DNA of 64,000 nucleotides from Litchfieldia salsa (GTDB lineage Bacteria; Bacillota; Bacilli; Bacillales; Bacillaceae_L), in the NCBI RefSeq assembly GCF_900104555.1, contig NZ_FNJU01000002.1, positions 124,001 through 188,000 on the forward strand. The letters run 5' to 3'. A program made the translations under genes and the position numbers. The number at the start of each line of letters is the position of its first letter. The stretch's first letter is position 1. Under the pieces are notes generated by a model, which searched no databases, was not told the origin of the DNA, and was given only the letters and a program-made list of their open reading frames with translations. Below are positions 26,989 through 36,930 of this stretch, piece after piece.

Positions 26989-27896
26989 TTGCTTTTTAAT
27001 TCTTCCAACAAAGCTTCAAACTCACTTGGCAGTGGGGCTTCAAATTCAAGATACTCCTTTGTTCTCGGGTGAATAAAGCCTAAAATTCCAGCATGTAACG
27101 CTTGTCCACCTATAGATAGGGTCTTTTTTGGTCCATACTTCGGATCCCCAGCAAGTGGATAGCCAATGTATTTCATGTGAACACGAATTTGATGCGTTCT
27201 TCCTGTTTCTAATTGACATTCAATATAGGTAAAATCCTTCAATCTTTCTAAAACATTAAAATGCGTGACCGCCTCTTTACTATTATCATCCGTCACAGTC
27301 ATACTTTGTCGATCACGCTTATCTCTTCCAATTGGTGCATCAATCGTACCTTGATCATGGGGAATATTTCCATGTACAATCGCCTTATATTTTCTAGTTA
27401 CTGTTTTATCCACGAGCTGTTGTACTAATGATTCATGTGCTAAATCGTTTTTAGCTACCATTAATAACCCAGATGTGTCTTTATCAATCCGATGAACAAT
27501 ACCTGGTCGTAAGACACCATTTATGCCCGATAAATCTTTACAGTGTGCCATTAATCCATTCACTAAAGTTCCACTATAGTGTCCTGGCGCAGGGTGAACA
27601 ACCATGCCTTTAGGCTTATTGACGACAAGCACATCTGAATCTTCATAAAAGATCTCTAAATTCATTTCTTCTGGAATTACATCAAGCAATTCCGGTGAAG
27701 GAATAGTTATCTCAATTTTATCTCCAGGATTACTTTTATAATTAGATTTAATTTTTTGACCATTAACAGTTACGTTACCCTCTTTGATCCATTGCTGTAC
27801 TTGACTTCTAGACCAATCACTATTTTGAGCAGTAATAACCTTATCAATTCGATCACTTAGTTCTTCATTTTCAACGATAATCATATTTTCATTCAT
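26985..27896 (-). CDS. ylyB: 23S/tRNA pseudouridine synthase, RluD family (YlyB)
   Basis: The enzyme isomerises uridines in 23S rRNA to pseudouridine. The 303 residues comprise an N-terminal S4 RNA-binding domain ([19 protein letters not shown]) and a catalytic domain with the catalytic Asp in [11 protein letters not shown]. It then has [23 protein letters not shown]. The exact target site cannot be read from the sequence. The start overlaps the lspA stop as ATGA, an lspA-rluD pairing conserved in many bacteria. Confidence 0.94.
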   Translation of the reverse strand: MNENMIIVENEELSDRIDKVITAQNSDWSRSQVQQWIKEGNVTVNGQKIKSNYKSNPGDKIEITIPSPELLDVIPEEMNLEIFYEDSDVLVVNKPKGMVVHPAPGHYSGTLVNGLMAHCKDLSGINGVLRPGIVHRIDKDTSGLLMVAKNDLAHESLVQQLVDKTVTRKYKAIVHGNIPHDQGTIDAPIGRDKRDRQSMTVTDDNSKEAVTHFNVLERLKDFTYIECQLETGRTHQIRVHMKYIGYPLAGDPKYGPKKTLSIGGQALHAGILGFIHPRTKEYLEFEAPLPSEFEALLEELKSN

Positions 27897-28360
27897 TCAA
27901 TTTTCTCCTTATCAAATTTCCCTTCAAACAAGGTTAATACAAAAATTAAGCAAACACCGACCACAAGAGCCGAATCGGCTATGTTAAAAATTGGGAAATC
28001 ATATGAAAAGATCCATATATCTATAAAGTCTACTACTTCCTTACGAAAAATACGGTCAATAAAATTACCAATTGCTCCACCTAGCATTAATCCTAATGCT
28101 GAACCGAATATTTTTTGCTCAGGTTTAAGATTCCTTATGTAAATAACTAGAATAACTACCACGATGCTAGTAACGACATAAAAAAACCACATTTGACCTT
28201 GTAAGATTCCCCAGGCAGCACCCTTATTCCGGTGTGATGTTATGTATAAGAACTGATTAATGACCGGAATCTTATCTCCTATTTCCATATAATGGACAAT
28301 TATCCATTTGGACAGTTGATCTGCCAATATGATTAATAATGCAATCAAGTAATAAATCAC
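27893..28360 (-). CDS. lspA: Lipoprotein signal peptidase (signal peptidase II)
   Basis: This integral membrane aspartic protease removes the signal peptide of diacylglyceryl prolipoproteins. The 155 residues have about four hydrophobic helices, and the two catalytic Asp motifs are GNFIDR and [11 protein letters not shown]. The start codon is GTG with a GAGGGG ribosome site. It overlaps rluD by 4 bases and is preceded by a terminator downstream of ylyA. Confidence 0.96.
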   Translation of the reverse strand: MIYYLIALLIILADQLSKWIIVHYMEIGDKIPVINQFLYITSHRNKGAAWGILQGQMWFFYVVTSIVVVILVIYIRNLKPEQKIFGSALGLMLGGAIGNFIDRIFRKEVVDFIDIWIFSYDFPIFNIADSALVVGVCLIFVLTLFEGKFDKEKIE

Positions 28361-28456
28361 TTCTTATTTTCCCCTCTCAACTGAATCATGTACCCTCATG
28401 ATTTTAGCATAATAAACGAAATCGGTACAATGCTATTCATATAACCACATAAAAAT

Positions 28457-28486
28457 AAACAGAAGTGAGCTAAATCACTTCTGTTT
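28457..28486 (-). terminator. Intrinsic terminator overlapping the ylyA stop
   Basis: AAACAGAAGTGA and TCACTTCTGTTT form a perfect 12-bp stem with a 6-base loop, followed by ATTTTT. The first base pairs fall on the ylyA stop codon. Confidence 0.88.
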
Positions 28487-28859
28487 AGTAGGGAGAAACT
28501 GGTGTGGAAATTGTTAGATGCAGTGATGAGGTAAATTGTCGCTTTTCAAATAAATCACTAAATGAAAAATCATAAATAGTTCGAGCAGTAGGAAGTATTT
28601 TTAACTTATCAAGTGGAATTTGTTGTCCAGTATCCTCACAAATACCAAATGAACCATATTCGAGTTTCCCTAAAGCACGCTCAACATCCTGCAAATCTTC
28701 CTTAATGTGGTGAATCAGCATTTTTTCTTTTTCATTTGATGAATCATCGAAAAGTAATTCATAACTTACTTCCATGTTTGTTGTGTTGGATAACCTTTTT
28801 ATTAATTCTTTTTTTGTTAACTCTAACTCCGCTTTAATCTCTGCATACTGATCGTTCAT
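28485..28859 (-). CDS. ylyA: DksA/TraR-type protein with degenerate zinc finger (YlyA)
   Basis: This 124-residue protein has an N-terminal helical hairpin (about residues 1-70, charged and coiled-coil-like) and the TraR/DksA C-terminal signature YGSFGICEDTG followed by PLDKLKILPTA. In the family this region carries four zinc-binding cysteines; here only one remains and the tail ends in Tyr. B. subtilis has an equivalent of this length between lspA and ileS, which acts on RNA polymerase at sporulation promoters. The function here is inferred from position and resemblance. Confidence 0.82.
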   Translation of the reverse strand: MNDQYAEIKAELELTKKELIKRLSNTTNMEVSYELLFDDSSNEKEKMLIHHIKEDLQDVERALGKLEYGSFGICEDTGQQIPLDKLKILPTARTIYDFSFSDLFEKRQFTSSLHLTISTPVSPY

Positions 28860-29046
28860 TTGAACGCCTCCTTATCATGCTTGATTAATGCTTATTAGGT
28901 TCGTAGTGATAGTGTATCCGAAAAAAACAATTTAAAAAGCCTACAAGTTTTTCCTGTAAGTTACCATTCCTTATTCATACAATACGCCAACTGAAATTAA
29001 TATGTGACGGCTGTACAAGCCTGAAACTTTTATACATATTAAACGT

Positions 29047-29081
29047 AAAAAAAGAAGGGATTTTAGCTCCCTTCTTTTTTA
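29047..29081 (-). terminator. ileS terminator
   Basis: AAAGAAGGGAGCT and the complementary ATCCCTTCTTT form a stem followed by a run of seven T, immediately after the ileS stop codon. Confidence 0.88.
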
Positions 29082-29087
29082 CTGATA

Positions 29088-31856
29088 TTATTCTGTGTAG
29101 CTTTCAGTCACCACATTCGCACAGCGAGTACATAATGTTGGATGATTTGAATCTTCCCCCACCGTTGTTGAAACAACCCAACAACGATCACATGTTTCGC
29201 CTTCTGCAGGACTAACAACAATTTTAACTTGTTCGAACTCTTTTGCTTCTTTAGGAGCAGTATTATAATCACCAGCAATTTTAAATCCAGATACAATAAA
29301 CAATTGGCTCATGTTTTCTGTAACTGATTCTAATAGTTGCTTCGCTTTATCATTTGGATATAACTCAATTCTAGCTGATAAAGATTTACCAATTACCTTT
29401 TCATTACGAGCAATTTCAAGAGCTTTTAGTACATCATCTCTAAGCTCCATAAATGCATCCCACTTCTCTTCAAGAACTTCGGCATTATTTAATTGTTTCG
29501 CTTGAGGCATATCAACTAGCTGTACACTTTCTTCTTCTACTGAGCTAATATAATTCCAAACTTCATCTGAAGTATGAGGAAGAATTGGCGCAACCAGCTT
29601 AGTTAAACTAATTAATGACTCATATAAGACAGTTTGAATCGCTCTTCTTTCATGATTAGAAGAAGCCTCGATATAAAGGACATCTTTTGCAAAGTCTAAG
29701 TAGAACGAGCTTAATTCAATTGTACAGAAATTGTGTACGTTATGGTAAATAGCTGCAAATTCATAATGATTATATGAATGCTTTACTTTATCAATTAGTT
29801 TATTTAACTTAACAAGCATATATTGATCAACTTCACGAAGATCTTCATATTTAACCATATCTTTTGCAGGATCAAAGTCCGCTAAGTTTCCTAGTAAAAA
29901 TCGGAAAGTATTTCTAATCTTTCGGTAAACTTCAGCAACTTGTTTTAAAATATTATCAGACACACGAACATCTGATTGGTAATCCACAGATGCAACCCAT
30001 AGACGAAGGATATCTGCCCCAAGCTGATTCATAACTTTTGCAGGAATAACAACATTTCCAATTGACTTACTCATTTTTCGACCTTCTCCATCGAGTGCAA
30101 ATCCATGACTCAAGACACCTTTATATGGAGCTTTTCCAGTAACTGCTACTGATGTCGATAATGAAGAATTAAACCATCCACGATATTGATCTGATCCTTC
30201 CAAATATAGGTCAGCAGGTCGTTGTAGGTCATCTCTTTCAAGCAGTACAGCCTGATGTGACGAACCAGAATCAAACCATACATCCATAATGTCAGTTTCT
30301 TTTGTAAATGTTCCATTTGGACTTGATTCGTGCTTAAATCCTACAGGTAATAAGTCAATTGCCTCTTTTTCGAACCAAATATTTGAACCATGTTCTCTGA
30401 ATAGTGCTGATACATGTTCAATCGTTTCATCTGTGATAATAGGTTCTCCATTTTCTCCATAAAATACTGGAATTGGAACACCCCATGCACGTTGACGAGA
30501 GATACACCAATCTCCACGGTCTCTAACCATATTGAATAAACGTGTTTCTCCCCATGCAGGAACCCACTTTGTTTCTTTCACAGCCTCCATTAATTCATTA
30601 CGGAAATCTTTAATTGAAGCAAACCATTGTGCTGTTGCTCTAAAAATAGTTGGCTTCTTTGTTCTCCAGTCATGTGGATAAGAATGCGTAATAAAAGATA
30701 GCTTTAATAAAGCTCCAGCTTCTTCAAGTTTTTCAGTAATCGGTTTATTCGCCTCATCATAGAATAAGCCTTCAAAACCAACAGCATCATTTGTCATATA
30801 TCCTTTTTCATCAACAGGACATAAAACATCCAAACCGTATTTCTGTCCTACGATAAAGTCATCCTCACCGTGTCCTGGTGCTGTATGAACACAACCAGTA
30901 CCTGCTTCAGTAGTTACATGTTCCCCATTCATCACAAGCGAATCACGCTTATATAAAGGATGTACAGCAATCACTTGATCTAACTGACTACCCTTTACTG
31001 TTTTAATAGTAGTTGGATCATTCCAACTAAGTTCTTTTGTTACAGATTCCAGTAGTTGTGTAGCAACTATATATTTTGTTCCCTCAACCGAAACGACGCT
31101 ATAATCAAGATCAGGATGAAGACTGATTCCTAAATTGGCTGGAATTGTCCATGGTGTTGTTGTCCAGATAATGAACTTCTCATCTCCTTCAAGTACACCT
31201 TTCCCATCTTTCACATCAAAAGCTACATAGATTGAAGCAGAACGTTTGTCTTGGTATTCAATTTCAGCTTCAGCAAGTGCAGATTCACTAGAAGGTGACC
31301 AGTATACAGGTTTCTTACCTTTGTAGATATAACCCTTTTTAGCCATGTCACCAAACACTTTAATTTGTTGAGCTTCATATTCAGGTTTTAAAGTGATGTA
31401 AGGGTTCTCCCAATCACCTCTTACCCCTAAACGTTTAAATTGTTCACGTTGGTTATTTACTTGTTCATAAGCGTACTCTTCACATAGCTTACGAAACTCA
31501 GCAACACTCATCGTTTTACGATTCACCTTTTTGTTTTTCGTTAAAGCTGTTTCAATTGGTAAACCATGAGTATCCCAACCTGGTACATATGGTGCACAAA
31601 AGCCATCCATTGATTTATAACGGACGATGAAATCTTTTAAAATTTTATTTAGAGCATGACCCATATGAATATCACCATTTGCATATGGAGGACCATCATG
31701 TAGGATGAAAAGTGGTCTGCCCTTAGTTCGTTCTTGAACTTTTTGATAAATGTTCATTTCTTCCCATTGTTCTTGTACCTGTGGTTCACGATTTGGTAGA
31801 TTTCCACGCATCGGAAAATCAGTTTTAGGCATTAATAACGTATCTTTGTAATCCAT
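29088..31856 (-). CDS. ileS: Isoleucyl-tRNA synthetase
   Basis: This class I synthetase charges tRNA-Ile and edits valine. The 922 residues carry the HIGH-like HMGH after GPPYANGD, an editing domain (residues 180-390, [11 protein letters not shown]), the KMSKS loop [10 protein letters not shown] and a C-terminal zinc-binding tail (CDRCW ... CTRC). This is the bacterial type, as in B. subtilis (921). Transcription is controlled by the upstream T-box leader. About 290 bases separate the T-box terminator from the start codon, and a family A repeat lies in that interval. Confidence 0.97.
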   Translation of the reverse strand: MDYKDTLLMPKTDFPMRGNLPNREPQVQEQWEEMNIYQKVQERTKGRPLFILHDGPPYANGDIHMGHALNKILKDFIVRYKSMDGFCAPYVPGWDTHGLPIETALTKNKKVNRKTMSVAEFRKLCEEYAYEQVNNQREQFKRLGVRGDWENPYITLKPEYEAQQIKVFGDMAKKGYIYKGKKPVYWSPSSESALAEAEIEYQDKRSASIYVAFDVKDGKGVLEGDEKFIIWTTTPWTIPANLGISLHPDLDYSVVSVEGTKYIVATQLLESVTKELSWNDPTTIKTVKGSQLDQVIAVHPLYKRDSLVMNGEHVTTEAGTGCVHTAPGHGEDDFIVGQKYGLDVLCPVDEKGYMTNDAVGFEGLFYDEANKPITEKLEEAGALLKLSFITHSYPHDWRTKKPTIFRATAQWFASIKDFRNELMEAVKETKWVPAWGETRLFNMVRDRGDWCISRQRAWGVPIPVFYGENGEPIITDETIEHVSALFREHGSNIWFEKEAIDLLPVGFKHESSPNGTFTKETDIMDVWFDSGSSHQAVLLERDDLQRPADLYLEGSDQYRGWFNSSLSTSVAVTGKAPYKGVLSHGFALDGEGRKMSKSIGNVVIPAKVMNQLGADILRLWVASVDYQSDVRVSDNILKQVAEVYRKIRNTFRFLLGNLADFDPAKDMVKYEDLREVDQYMLVKLNKLIDKVKHSYNHYEFAAIYHNVHNFCTIELSSFYLDFAKDVLYIEASSNHERRAIQTVLYESLISLTKLVAPILPHTSDEVWNYISSVEEESVQLVDMPQAKQLNNAEVLEEKWDAFMELRDDVLKALEIARNEKVIGKSLSARIELYPNDKAKQLLESVTENMSQLFIVSGFKIAGDYNTAPKEAKEFEQVKIVVSPAEGETCDRCWVVSTTVGEDSNHPTLCTRCANVVTESYTE

Positions 31857-31950
31857 TTAAATCCTCCTCAGTTTTTAACAACATCATTACCATATAGCAT
31901 AATGTATAAGCTGTTTTCCATAATCTTTTTGTTGTTAATTTAACATAGTT

Positions 31951-32078
31951 GTTAATTTCCACTCCAAGTGCGATCTTTCCGCGAGGCAGGCGATGAGCCT
32001 CCTCGGAGCAAAGCTCCTGCGGGGTCTCAGCAGTCCTGCACATCCCGCAGGAGTATCGCACCTTCTGTTCCAATTAAC
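31951..32078. repeat. Structured intergenic repeat, family A, copy 1
   Basis: This 128-base element lies between the ileS start and its T-box terminator. The ends are imperfect inverted repeats (GTTAATT ... AATTAAC) continuing into AGTGCGAT paired with ATCGCACCT. Inside, CTCCTGCGGG (32014-32023) is exactly complementary to CCCGCAGGAG (32044-32053). The core TGAGCCTCCTCG and GGGGTCTCA is shared with the other three elements in the window. A reading frame across it is not credible as a gene. Confidence 0.85.
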
Positions 32079-32146
32079 TAGCACATATACCCTGTGATTT
32101 TCTACTAAACATCTTTTCTTCAGTAAACCGTAAAGGCCTAAAAAAA

Positions 32147-32390
32147 CACAAAAAACCCTCTCATCCCAAAAGGGACGAGAAGGTTTTCCCGCGGTACCAC
32201 CCTATTAGACTTATTATATCAAGTCCACTTAGTCATTCGTAACGAGAATGTATTCGCCAATGCTTACTAAAGTTTTCAGCACGGAACTCAAGGGTGATCT
32301 TCATTTTTATCACTTATATCGAGCTCACACCAACCTCGAATCGCTAAAATAAGTATTGATAAAAATTACTGTCCCTATCAAAGTAGTTAA
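32147..32390 (-). promoter_or_regulatory. T-box leader, isoleucine type, upstream of ileS
   Basis: The canonical T-box AGGGTGGTACCGCG is at 32203-32190 on the minus strand, followed by terminator arms at 32187-32151 (AACCTTCTCGTCCC / GGGATGAGAGGGTT, then Ts). Stem I includes the GGTGTGAG distal-loop motif near 32330. The specifier region reads GAAGATCACC, consistent with an AUC isoleucine codon. Uncharged tRNA-Ile would stabilise the antiterminator and switch on ileS. Confidence 0.92.
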
Positions 32391-32417
32391 TTATTTAAAA
32401 TCTTTTATCGTTATAGA

Positions 32418-32446
32418 ATTATATTTGACTTATACTAATTAGTCAA
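32418..32446 (-). promoter_or_regulatory. Sigma-A promoter of ileS
   Basis: TTGACT (32446-32441) and a perfect TATAAT (32423-32418) with a 17-base spacer lie just upstream of the T-box leader. Confidence 0.9.
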
Positions 32447-32466
32447 GGGGTGCTTCTTTTATTTTG

Positions 32467-32658
32467 GCTGTTTCCGTATAGATTGTTGCTTTAAAGCCGC
32501 AGGATGAATACACTCCGCGTCCGGCGGGTGACCAGTGAGCCTCCTCGTCGCAATGCTTCTGTGGGGTCTCACTTTGGCCACTGGTCCCGCAGGAGTCTAC
32601 GTGTATATCCTGCTTGTACTTTTTTATATGTCTAAAACAACAAACTTTGAGAAACAGC
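32467..32658. repeat. Structured intergenic repeat, family B, copy 2
   Basis: This 192-base copy of the element at 14466-14675 abuts the divIVA stop codon. The outer stem reads GCTGTTTC ... GAAACAGC where copy 1 has GCGGTTTT ... AAAACCGC. The second stem reads GCAGGAT ... ATCCTGC where copy 1 has GCAGGCT ... AGCCTGC. Pairing is therefore kept although sequence changes. The central 100 bases are almost identical between the copies. Confidence 0.87.
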
Positions 32659-32660
32659 GT

Positions 32661-33170
32661 TTATTTTTCTTCTGCTTCAGCAAAAACAGGTTCTACATTA
32701 TATTCCATTAAATGATCCCAGTCATCAGTTTCTAGCATGTCCAATTGAGCTTCAATTAGCATCTTAAAACGATTTCTGAATACCTTAGACTGCTTTTTTA
32801 ATTCTTCAATTTCCATTGCAATCTTTCTTGATTTCGCTAAAGTCTCATTAATAATACGATCCGCATTCTTTTCAGCCTCTTTAACAATTAATTTAGCTTC
32901 TTTTTGTGCGTTTCGCTTCACTTCTTCTGCAGTCTCTTGTGCAATAATGATTGATTTATGTAGCGTTTCTTCAATATTAGTGAAATGGCCTAGTCGATCA
33001 TTTTGTTCCAAAAGCTTGTTTTCAAGCTCCTTTTTTTCACGGATAACCATTTCATAATCTTTAATCACTTGATCAAGGAATTCATTAACCTCATCCTCAT
33101 CATATCCACGGAATCCTTTGTTAAACTCTTTATTATGAATGTCTAATGGCGTTAAAGGCACAAAAGCCAC
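32661..33170 (-). CDS. divIVA: Cell-division / polarity protein DivIVA
   Basis: This peripheral membrane coiled-coil protein marks negatively curved membrane at septa and poles. It recruits Min proteins and, in sporulation, chromosome anchors. The 169-residue protein starts MAFVPLTPLDIHNKEFNKGFRG; its hydrophobic and basic residues form the lipid-binding crossed loop. It continues with YDEDEVNEFLDQVIKDYE and a long coiled coil. It is the last gene of the ylm-divIVA group, with a family B repeat directly after the stop. Confidence 0.96.
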   Translation of the reverse strand: MAFVPLTPLDIHNKEFNKGFRGYDEDEVNEFLDQVIKDYEMVIREKKELENKLLEQNDRLGHFTNIEETLHKSIIIAQETAEEVKRNAQKEAKLIVKEAEKNADRIINETLAKSRKIAMEIEELKKQSKVFRNRFKMLIEAQLDMLETDDWDHLMEYNVEPVFAEAEEK

Positions 33171-33288
33171 CTCCAGTAAGTATTTTGATTTGATAAATTT
33201 TTTCTTATTATTAATCTTATATCTTCTAATATGTTTGTTCTGTTATTAATTCGACAGAATTTACGGTATTCCTTCAAAATAACACAAA

Positions 33289-34065
33289 TTATTTTTGTTT
33301 CCCTACTGTATATCTTAACTTATCTTTTTTTGATTTTCCTTCATTATTTAATAACTTTAATCTACCGTGACCACGAACTGAGATAATATCTCCTTCCTTA
33401 CATTCAAAAGAAGCATTTTCCACAATTCTCCAGTTAACCTTTACTTGGCCATTTTGTATAATCGCTTGTGCTTTTTGTCTGGATAGTTGGAATGTTGAAG
33501 AAATAACAACATCTAACCGTAACGAAGAAAATGAAACAGACTGTTCAATCCACTCTTCTTTTTGCACTAAAATATCTTCTAATTTAAGTTTCTTTAATGT
33601 TACTGATGCTTTTCCTATTGATTGTAAATTCACTTCAATAAATCCGTCGACTTCTTTCGAAACAACGATTTGAATGATATTATCATCATCCAAAAGAATA
33701 TCGCCATACTTTGATCGTTTTAATCCTATTGACATTAGCGATCCAAGTACTTGCGGATGCTCTATTTTTACAAACTTAGACGGATAATCAACTTGATAGA
33801 GTGATAGTTGAAAGTCCTCTTCAGTTGGAGATAAATATGAGGGGTAAATCAACACTCGTTTTCTTTCAGAAGTAGTACTACCACCGAAGGCCTTTACTTG
33901 AACATCAGAATGATCCCCGATGATTAGATTGATGATTTCCTGTTCTCTTGGATCGAGGAAATCGGTTAATTTCGGACTATATTGAAATTCCACTGCCGCC
34001 TTCCACTCAAGAACCTTATCAATAAATGCATGTTCTTCTTTCCGATAATGCTGATAGATATCCAT
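33289..34065 (-). CDS. ylmH: S4-domain RNA-binding protein YlmH
   Basis: The 258 residues start MDIYQHYRKEEHAFIDKVLEW and end with a C-terminal S4 domain (residues 180-245, LSRQKAQAIIQNGQVKVNW then VRGHGRLKL). YlmH in B. subtilis binds 50S subunits with peptidyl-tRNA and can act in RQC tailing alongside RqcH, whose gene is also in this window. The position between ylmG and divIVA is conserved in Gram-positives. Confidence 0.93.
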   Translation of the reverse strand: MDIYQHYRKEEHAFIDKVLEWKAAVEFQYSPKLTDFLDPREQEIINLIIGDHSDVQVKAFGGSTTSERKRVLIYPSYLSPTEEDFQLSLYQVDYPSKFVKIEHPQVLGSLMSIGLKRSKYGDILLDDDNIIQIVVSKEVDGFIEVNLQSIGKASVTLKKLKLEDILVQKEEWIEQSVSFSSLRLDVVISSTFQLSRQKAQAIIQNGQVKVNWRIVENASFECKEGDIISVRGHGRLKLLNNEGKSKKDKLRYTVGKQK

Positions 34066-34132
34066 TTAATCAATCCATTTCAAATCTTAATTAGTAAAAG
34101 GGAACCAAAAATTTGATTCCCTACTTTCAAGT

Positions 34133-34396
34133 TTATGTAAACATATTCGAAAGGAAGTTCAACCCCATAATCGCAAAATTTAGAACTAAAATACCTACGA
34201 TAGGTGATATATCAATCATGCCTAATGGAGGAATAATTCGTCGAAATGGTTCTAAATAAGGCTCACATATTCTAGTCAGAAATTGTCCAATACCGGACTC
34301 TTTCGCATTAGGAAACCAGGACATTAAGATATATGCAATTAAAGCATATGAATAAAAGGTTATTAAGCTCTTTAACAATTCAAAAATCAAATCCAT
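34133..34396 (-). CDS. ylmG: YggT-family membrane protein YlmG
   Basis: This is an 87-residue protein with two hydrophobic segments (residues about 5-25 and 60-85) and the YggT motif [21 protein letters not shown] between them. Its function is not well defined; it is conserved next to sepF and plastid homologues affect nucleoid or thylakoid organisation. It starts 5 bases after sepF. Confidence 0.92.
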   Translation of the reverse strand: MDLIFELLKSLITFYSYALIAYILMSWFPNAKESGIGQFLTRICEPYLEPFRRIIPPLGMIDISPIVGILVLNFAIMGLNFLSNMFT

Positions 34397-34401
34397 TTAA
34401 T

Positions 34402-34845
34402 CTACCACCTCTTGTCAGTATACTCTTCTTCAGCAAATATCTCCGATATATTCCCCGAGACATCTATGTTATCTGGGGTACATAAGAAAATATTCGAGCC
34501 AATACGCTGTATATCTCCCCCAAGAGCATAAACAGTACCACTTAAGAAGTCTACAATTCTTTTTGCCTGATCGTGTTGAATTCTTTGTAAGTTTACAACA
34601 ACTGCTCGACGACTTTTCAGATGATCCGCTATTTCTTGTGCTTCTGCATACACTCTTGGTTCAAATAACACCATTTTCGAAGACTTTTGAACACTTTGTA
34701 ATGAGACAACATTTTGTTTGTGTTGCTTTGTTGATCTAGTTGTAGCAGGAGGATCAATATCATCAACCTCATACTCATTTTGATCTTCATATTCATAATC
34801 ATCTTCTAATGCAAAGAAACTTTTAAATTTCGTTTTGATACTCAA
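34402..34845 (-). CDS. sepF: Cell-division protein SepF
   Basis: SepF forms rings that bind membrane and the FtsZ C-terminus, acting with FtsA in septum assembly. The start is TTG at 34845, with GGAGGAG 6 bases before it, giving [15 protein letters not shown], an amphipathic membrane-binding helix as in B. subtilis. An upstream in-frame ATG at 34875 lies inside ylmE and would add residues the family lacks. The C-terminal domain has [22 protein letters not shown]. The length is 147 residues, close to the usual 150. Confidence 0.93.
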   Translation of the reverse strand: MSIKTKFKSFFALEDDYEYEDQNEYEVDDIDPPATTRSTKQHKQNVVSLQSVQKSSKMVLFEPRVYAEAQEIADHLKSRRAVVVNLQRIQHDQAKRIVDFLSGTVYALGGDIQRIGSNIFLCTPDNIDVSGNISEIFAEEEYTDKRW

Positions 34846-34861
34846 GGAAATCTCCTCCTCT

Positions 34862-35536
34862 TCATTTGTTACCAACTAGTGACGTTCCTATACGGATAAA
34901 TGTAGCTCCTTCTTCAACAGCAATATCATAATCATTTGACATGCCCATCGAAAGTTCGTGACATGGTGCAAATGGTAAATTCAAGGCTTGTACTTCTCCT
35001 TGCATGATCTTAAGTCTTTTAAAGCAATCACGAATGAGTTCTCTGTTATCAGTAAATGGCGCCATTGTCATTAATCCCACAATTTCAATTAAAGGAAATA
35101 ATTCCATCTTACTTATAAATGAATGGAGTTCATTTGGAGAAATCCCATGCTTTGATTCCTCTTCAGAAACATTTACTTGAATAAAGCATTTTATCTTCCT
35201 AGTGGCTCTTTTTTGTATTTCTTCGGCAAGAGACAGTCGATCTATTGAATGGATATAATCTACCTTATCAATAATGTTCTTTACCTTTCTCGTTTGTAGA
35301 GATCCAATGAAATGCCATACAGGTTTATCGCTAAAATAACTCCATTTTTCGGCTAATCCTTCATCCCTGTTTTCTCCAATATGTATAACACCAGCATTTA
35401 ATGCCTGTTCCGCGGTCTCTATACTAACATATTTTGTTACAGCGATAATTTTCACATCTTGTGGATTCCTGCCACTAATTTTACATGAATCAGAAATTTG
35501 TTGTTGGATGGTTACTAGATTTTGTGCTACATTCAC
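34862..35536 (-). CDS. ylmE: Pyridoxal phosphate homeostasis protein (YggS/PROSC family, YlmE)
   Basis: This is a PLP-binding alanine-racemase-fold protein without known enzymatic activity that buffers PLP. The 224 residues contain the PLP lysine in [21 protein letters not shown], and the phosphate-binding [20 protein letters not shown]. The start is GTG. It lies 7 bases after ylmD and is followed by sepF, a conserved association. Confidence 0.95.
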   Translation of the reverse strand: MNVAQNLVTIQQQISDSCKISGRNPQDVKIIAVTKYVSIETAEQALNAGVIHIGENRDEGLAEKWSYFSDKPVWHFIGSLQTRKVKNIIDKVDYIHSIDRLSLAEEIQKRATRKIKCFIQVNVSEEESKHGISPNELHSFISKMELFPLIEIVGLMTMAPFTDNRELIRDCFKRLKIMQGEVQALNLPFAPCHELSMGMSNDYDIAVEEGATFIRIGTSLVGNK

Positions 35537-35543
35537 GATCTAT

Positions 35544-36377
35544 TTATACCTCCTTACGACCAATAAAACTTAACATTCTACCAGTAGTTCCTTTATCACG
35601 TCGATGAGAAAAAAAGATATCTCTATTACAACTTGTACAGTAAGAAGTTGAAGTAATATTTTCTTTTGGAACTCCAGCAGACAGCATAAGTCTTTCATTT
35701 AATTGTTTTAAGTCTAGTCCATATTGACCTGGACTAACTTCGAAAAAGACATGTTCATTTCCTAAATCTAAATCTCTTATGCGATTAATCACAAAGTCGT
35801 CGACAATATAACAGCATGGTCCTATAGAGGGACCAATGCTTACATGTATGTTTTGAGGATTTACATTTTCATTTATTTCCCAAGCTCTAATCATTTCTCC
35901 AGCAATATCTAGGACAGAACCCTTCCAACCTGCGTGTGCTATACCAATAAGCTTATAATTAGGCTCGTAGAAATATAATGGTACGCAATCTGCAAAACAA
36001 AGGGTGAGTAAAACGTCAGACTCTGTTGTATATATAGCATCAGTACCCTGGATTGAGTCTTTATAAGTTAATGACCCTTTGCCGCACATAGATCTCGTTA
36101 CTTTAACAACTGAAGCTTTGTGTACTTGTTCACACCCTACCCAATTTTCTGGAGGGACATCTATGTGTTGTCCTAGTAGCTTTCTATTGGTACAAACTGC
36201 ATCTGAATCGTCATTGACATGAAGGCCAAGATTAAAGGAAGAAAAATAACCCTTACTAACCCCACCATTCTTAGTAGTAAACCCAGCTAGTATGTGATCT
36301 TCATTACTTAAGGAATTAAAAGTATTCAAATGTAGTAATGACTTCTGAGGTGCATGTTGAAATGGTTCATTACACAT
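35544..36377 (-). CDS. ylmD: YfiH/YlmD family purine nucleoside phosphorylase (laccase-domain)
   Basis: This is a Cu-oxidase_4 / multicopper-like domain protein. Characterised relatives act on adenosine, inosine and methylthioadenosine rather than as laccases. In the 277 residues the metal-binding His/Cys are visible in CFADCVPLYFY, IAHAGWKGS and GPSIGPCCYIV. A role in quality control of peptidoglycan precursor editing has been proposed for E. coli. It lies in the ylmC-divIVA group. Confidence 0.92.
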   Translation of the reverse strand: MCNEPFQHAPQKSLLHLNTFNSLSNEDHILAGFTTKNGGVSKGYFSSFNLGLHVNDDSDAVCTNRKLLGQHIDVPPENWVGCEQVHKASVVKVTRSMCGKGSLTYKDSIQGTDAIYTTESDVLLTLCFADCVPLYFYEPNYKLIGIAHAGWKGSVLDIAGEMIRAWEINENVNPQNIHVSIGPSIGPCCYIVDDFVINRIRDLDLGNEHVFFEVSPGQYGLDLKQLNERLMLSAGVPKENITSTSYCTSCNRDIFFSHRRDKGTTGRMLSFIGRKEV

Positions 36378-36535
36378 ATTAAACTCCCTTTTCTCCTAGA
36401 TTAGTTTTGTACATTATGATTTAGTTTACCTAAATATCCTTAAAAAGGAACAATTTTCTCATTCTTATTTGATTATTTTATCATATTTTATCAAAGTAGA
36501 GGGGGAATTTTTGAAAAATGTCAAAATAAGTCCGA

Positions 36536-36784
36536 CTACTCTGGAGATTGCTGTGGGTACTTTACCAAAATTACATCTGTACCTATCTTCATAATATTTC
36601 TCCAAGGAATGGATACCTCTTCTTCCTTACCAAAGAACCCCAATACTTTACCAGAACCAGAGATGATTATGGCTTCAATCTTACCATTAAATAAATTAAT
36701 ATCAATATCTCCAATATTCCCTAGCCTTTTCCCATCTGCTACATTCACAACGTCTTTTGCTTGTAAGTCAGAAATATACACCAT
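36536..36784 (-). CDS. ylmC: PRC-barrel protein YlmC/YmxH
   Basis: This 82-residue single PRC-barrel domain contains MVYISDLQAKDVVNVADGKRLG and WRNIMKIGTDVILV. Sporulation-associated members of the family are called YlmC/YmxH and their role is unknown. It stands between sigG and ylmD. The ABC transporter gene ylmA that B. subtilis carries here is absent. About 140 bases separate it from sigG and 158 from ylmD. Confidence 0.9.
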   Translation of the reverse strand: MVYISDLQAKDVVNVADGKRLGNIGDIDINLFNGKIEAIIISGSGKVLGFFGKEEEVSIPWRNIMKIGTDVILVKYPQQSPE

Positions 36785-36904
36785 TGAACTGTCTCCTCCC
36801 CCATCAATATTGTTTTATAATTATTATATGAATAGGAAGTATGGATTCATGAACAAAATCTATATATAATTTCTTAATTAAAGAAACTTTAGCAAATAAC
36901 ACAC

Positions 36905-36930
36905 AAAAAAAAGAGACTTCAGTCTCTTTA
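36905..36930 (-). terminator. sigG terminator overlapping its stop codon
   Basis: AAAGAGACT and AGTCTCTTT form a stem with a 2-base loop followed by a run of eight T. The upstream arm overlaps the sigG stop at 36928-36930. Confidence 0.85.

Noticed and set aside
31825-32073. 82-residue minus-strand reading frame upstream of and overlapping ileS
   Set aside because: It spans the family A repeat and the ileS leader, its composition (Cys/Arg/Pro-rich) reflects the GC-rich repeat, and there is no ribosome site or family resemblance.
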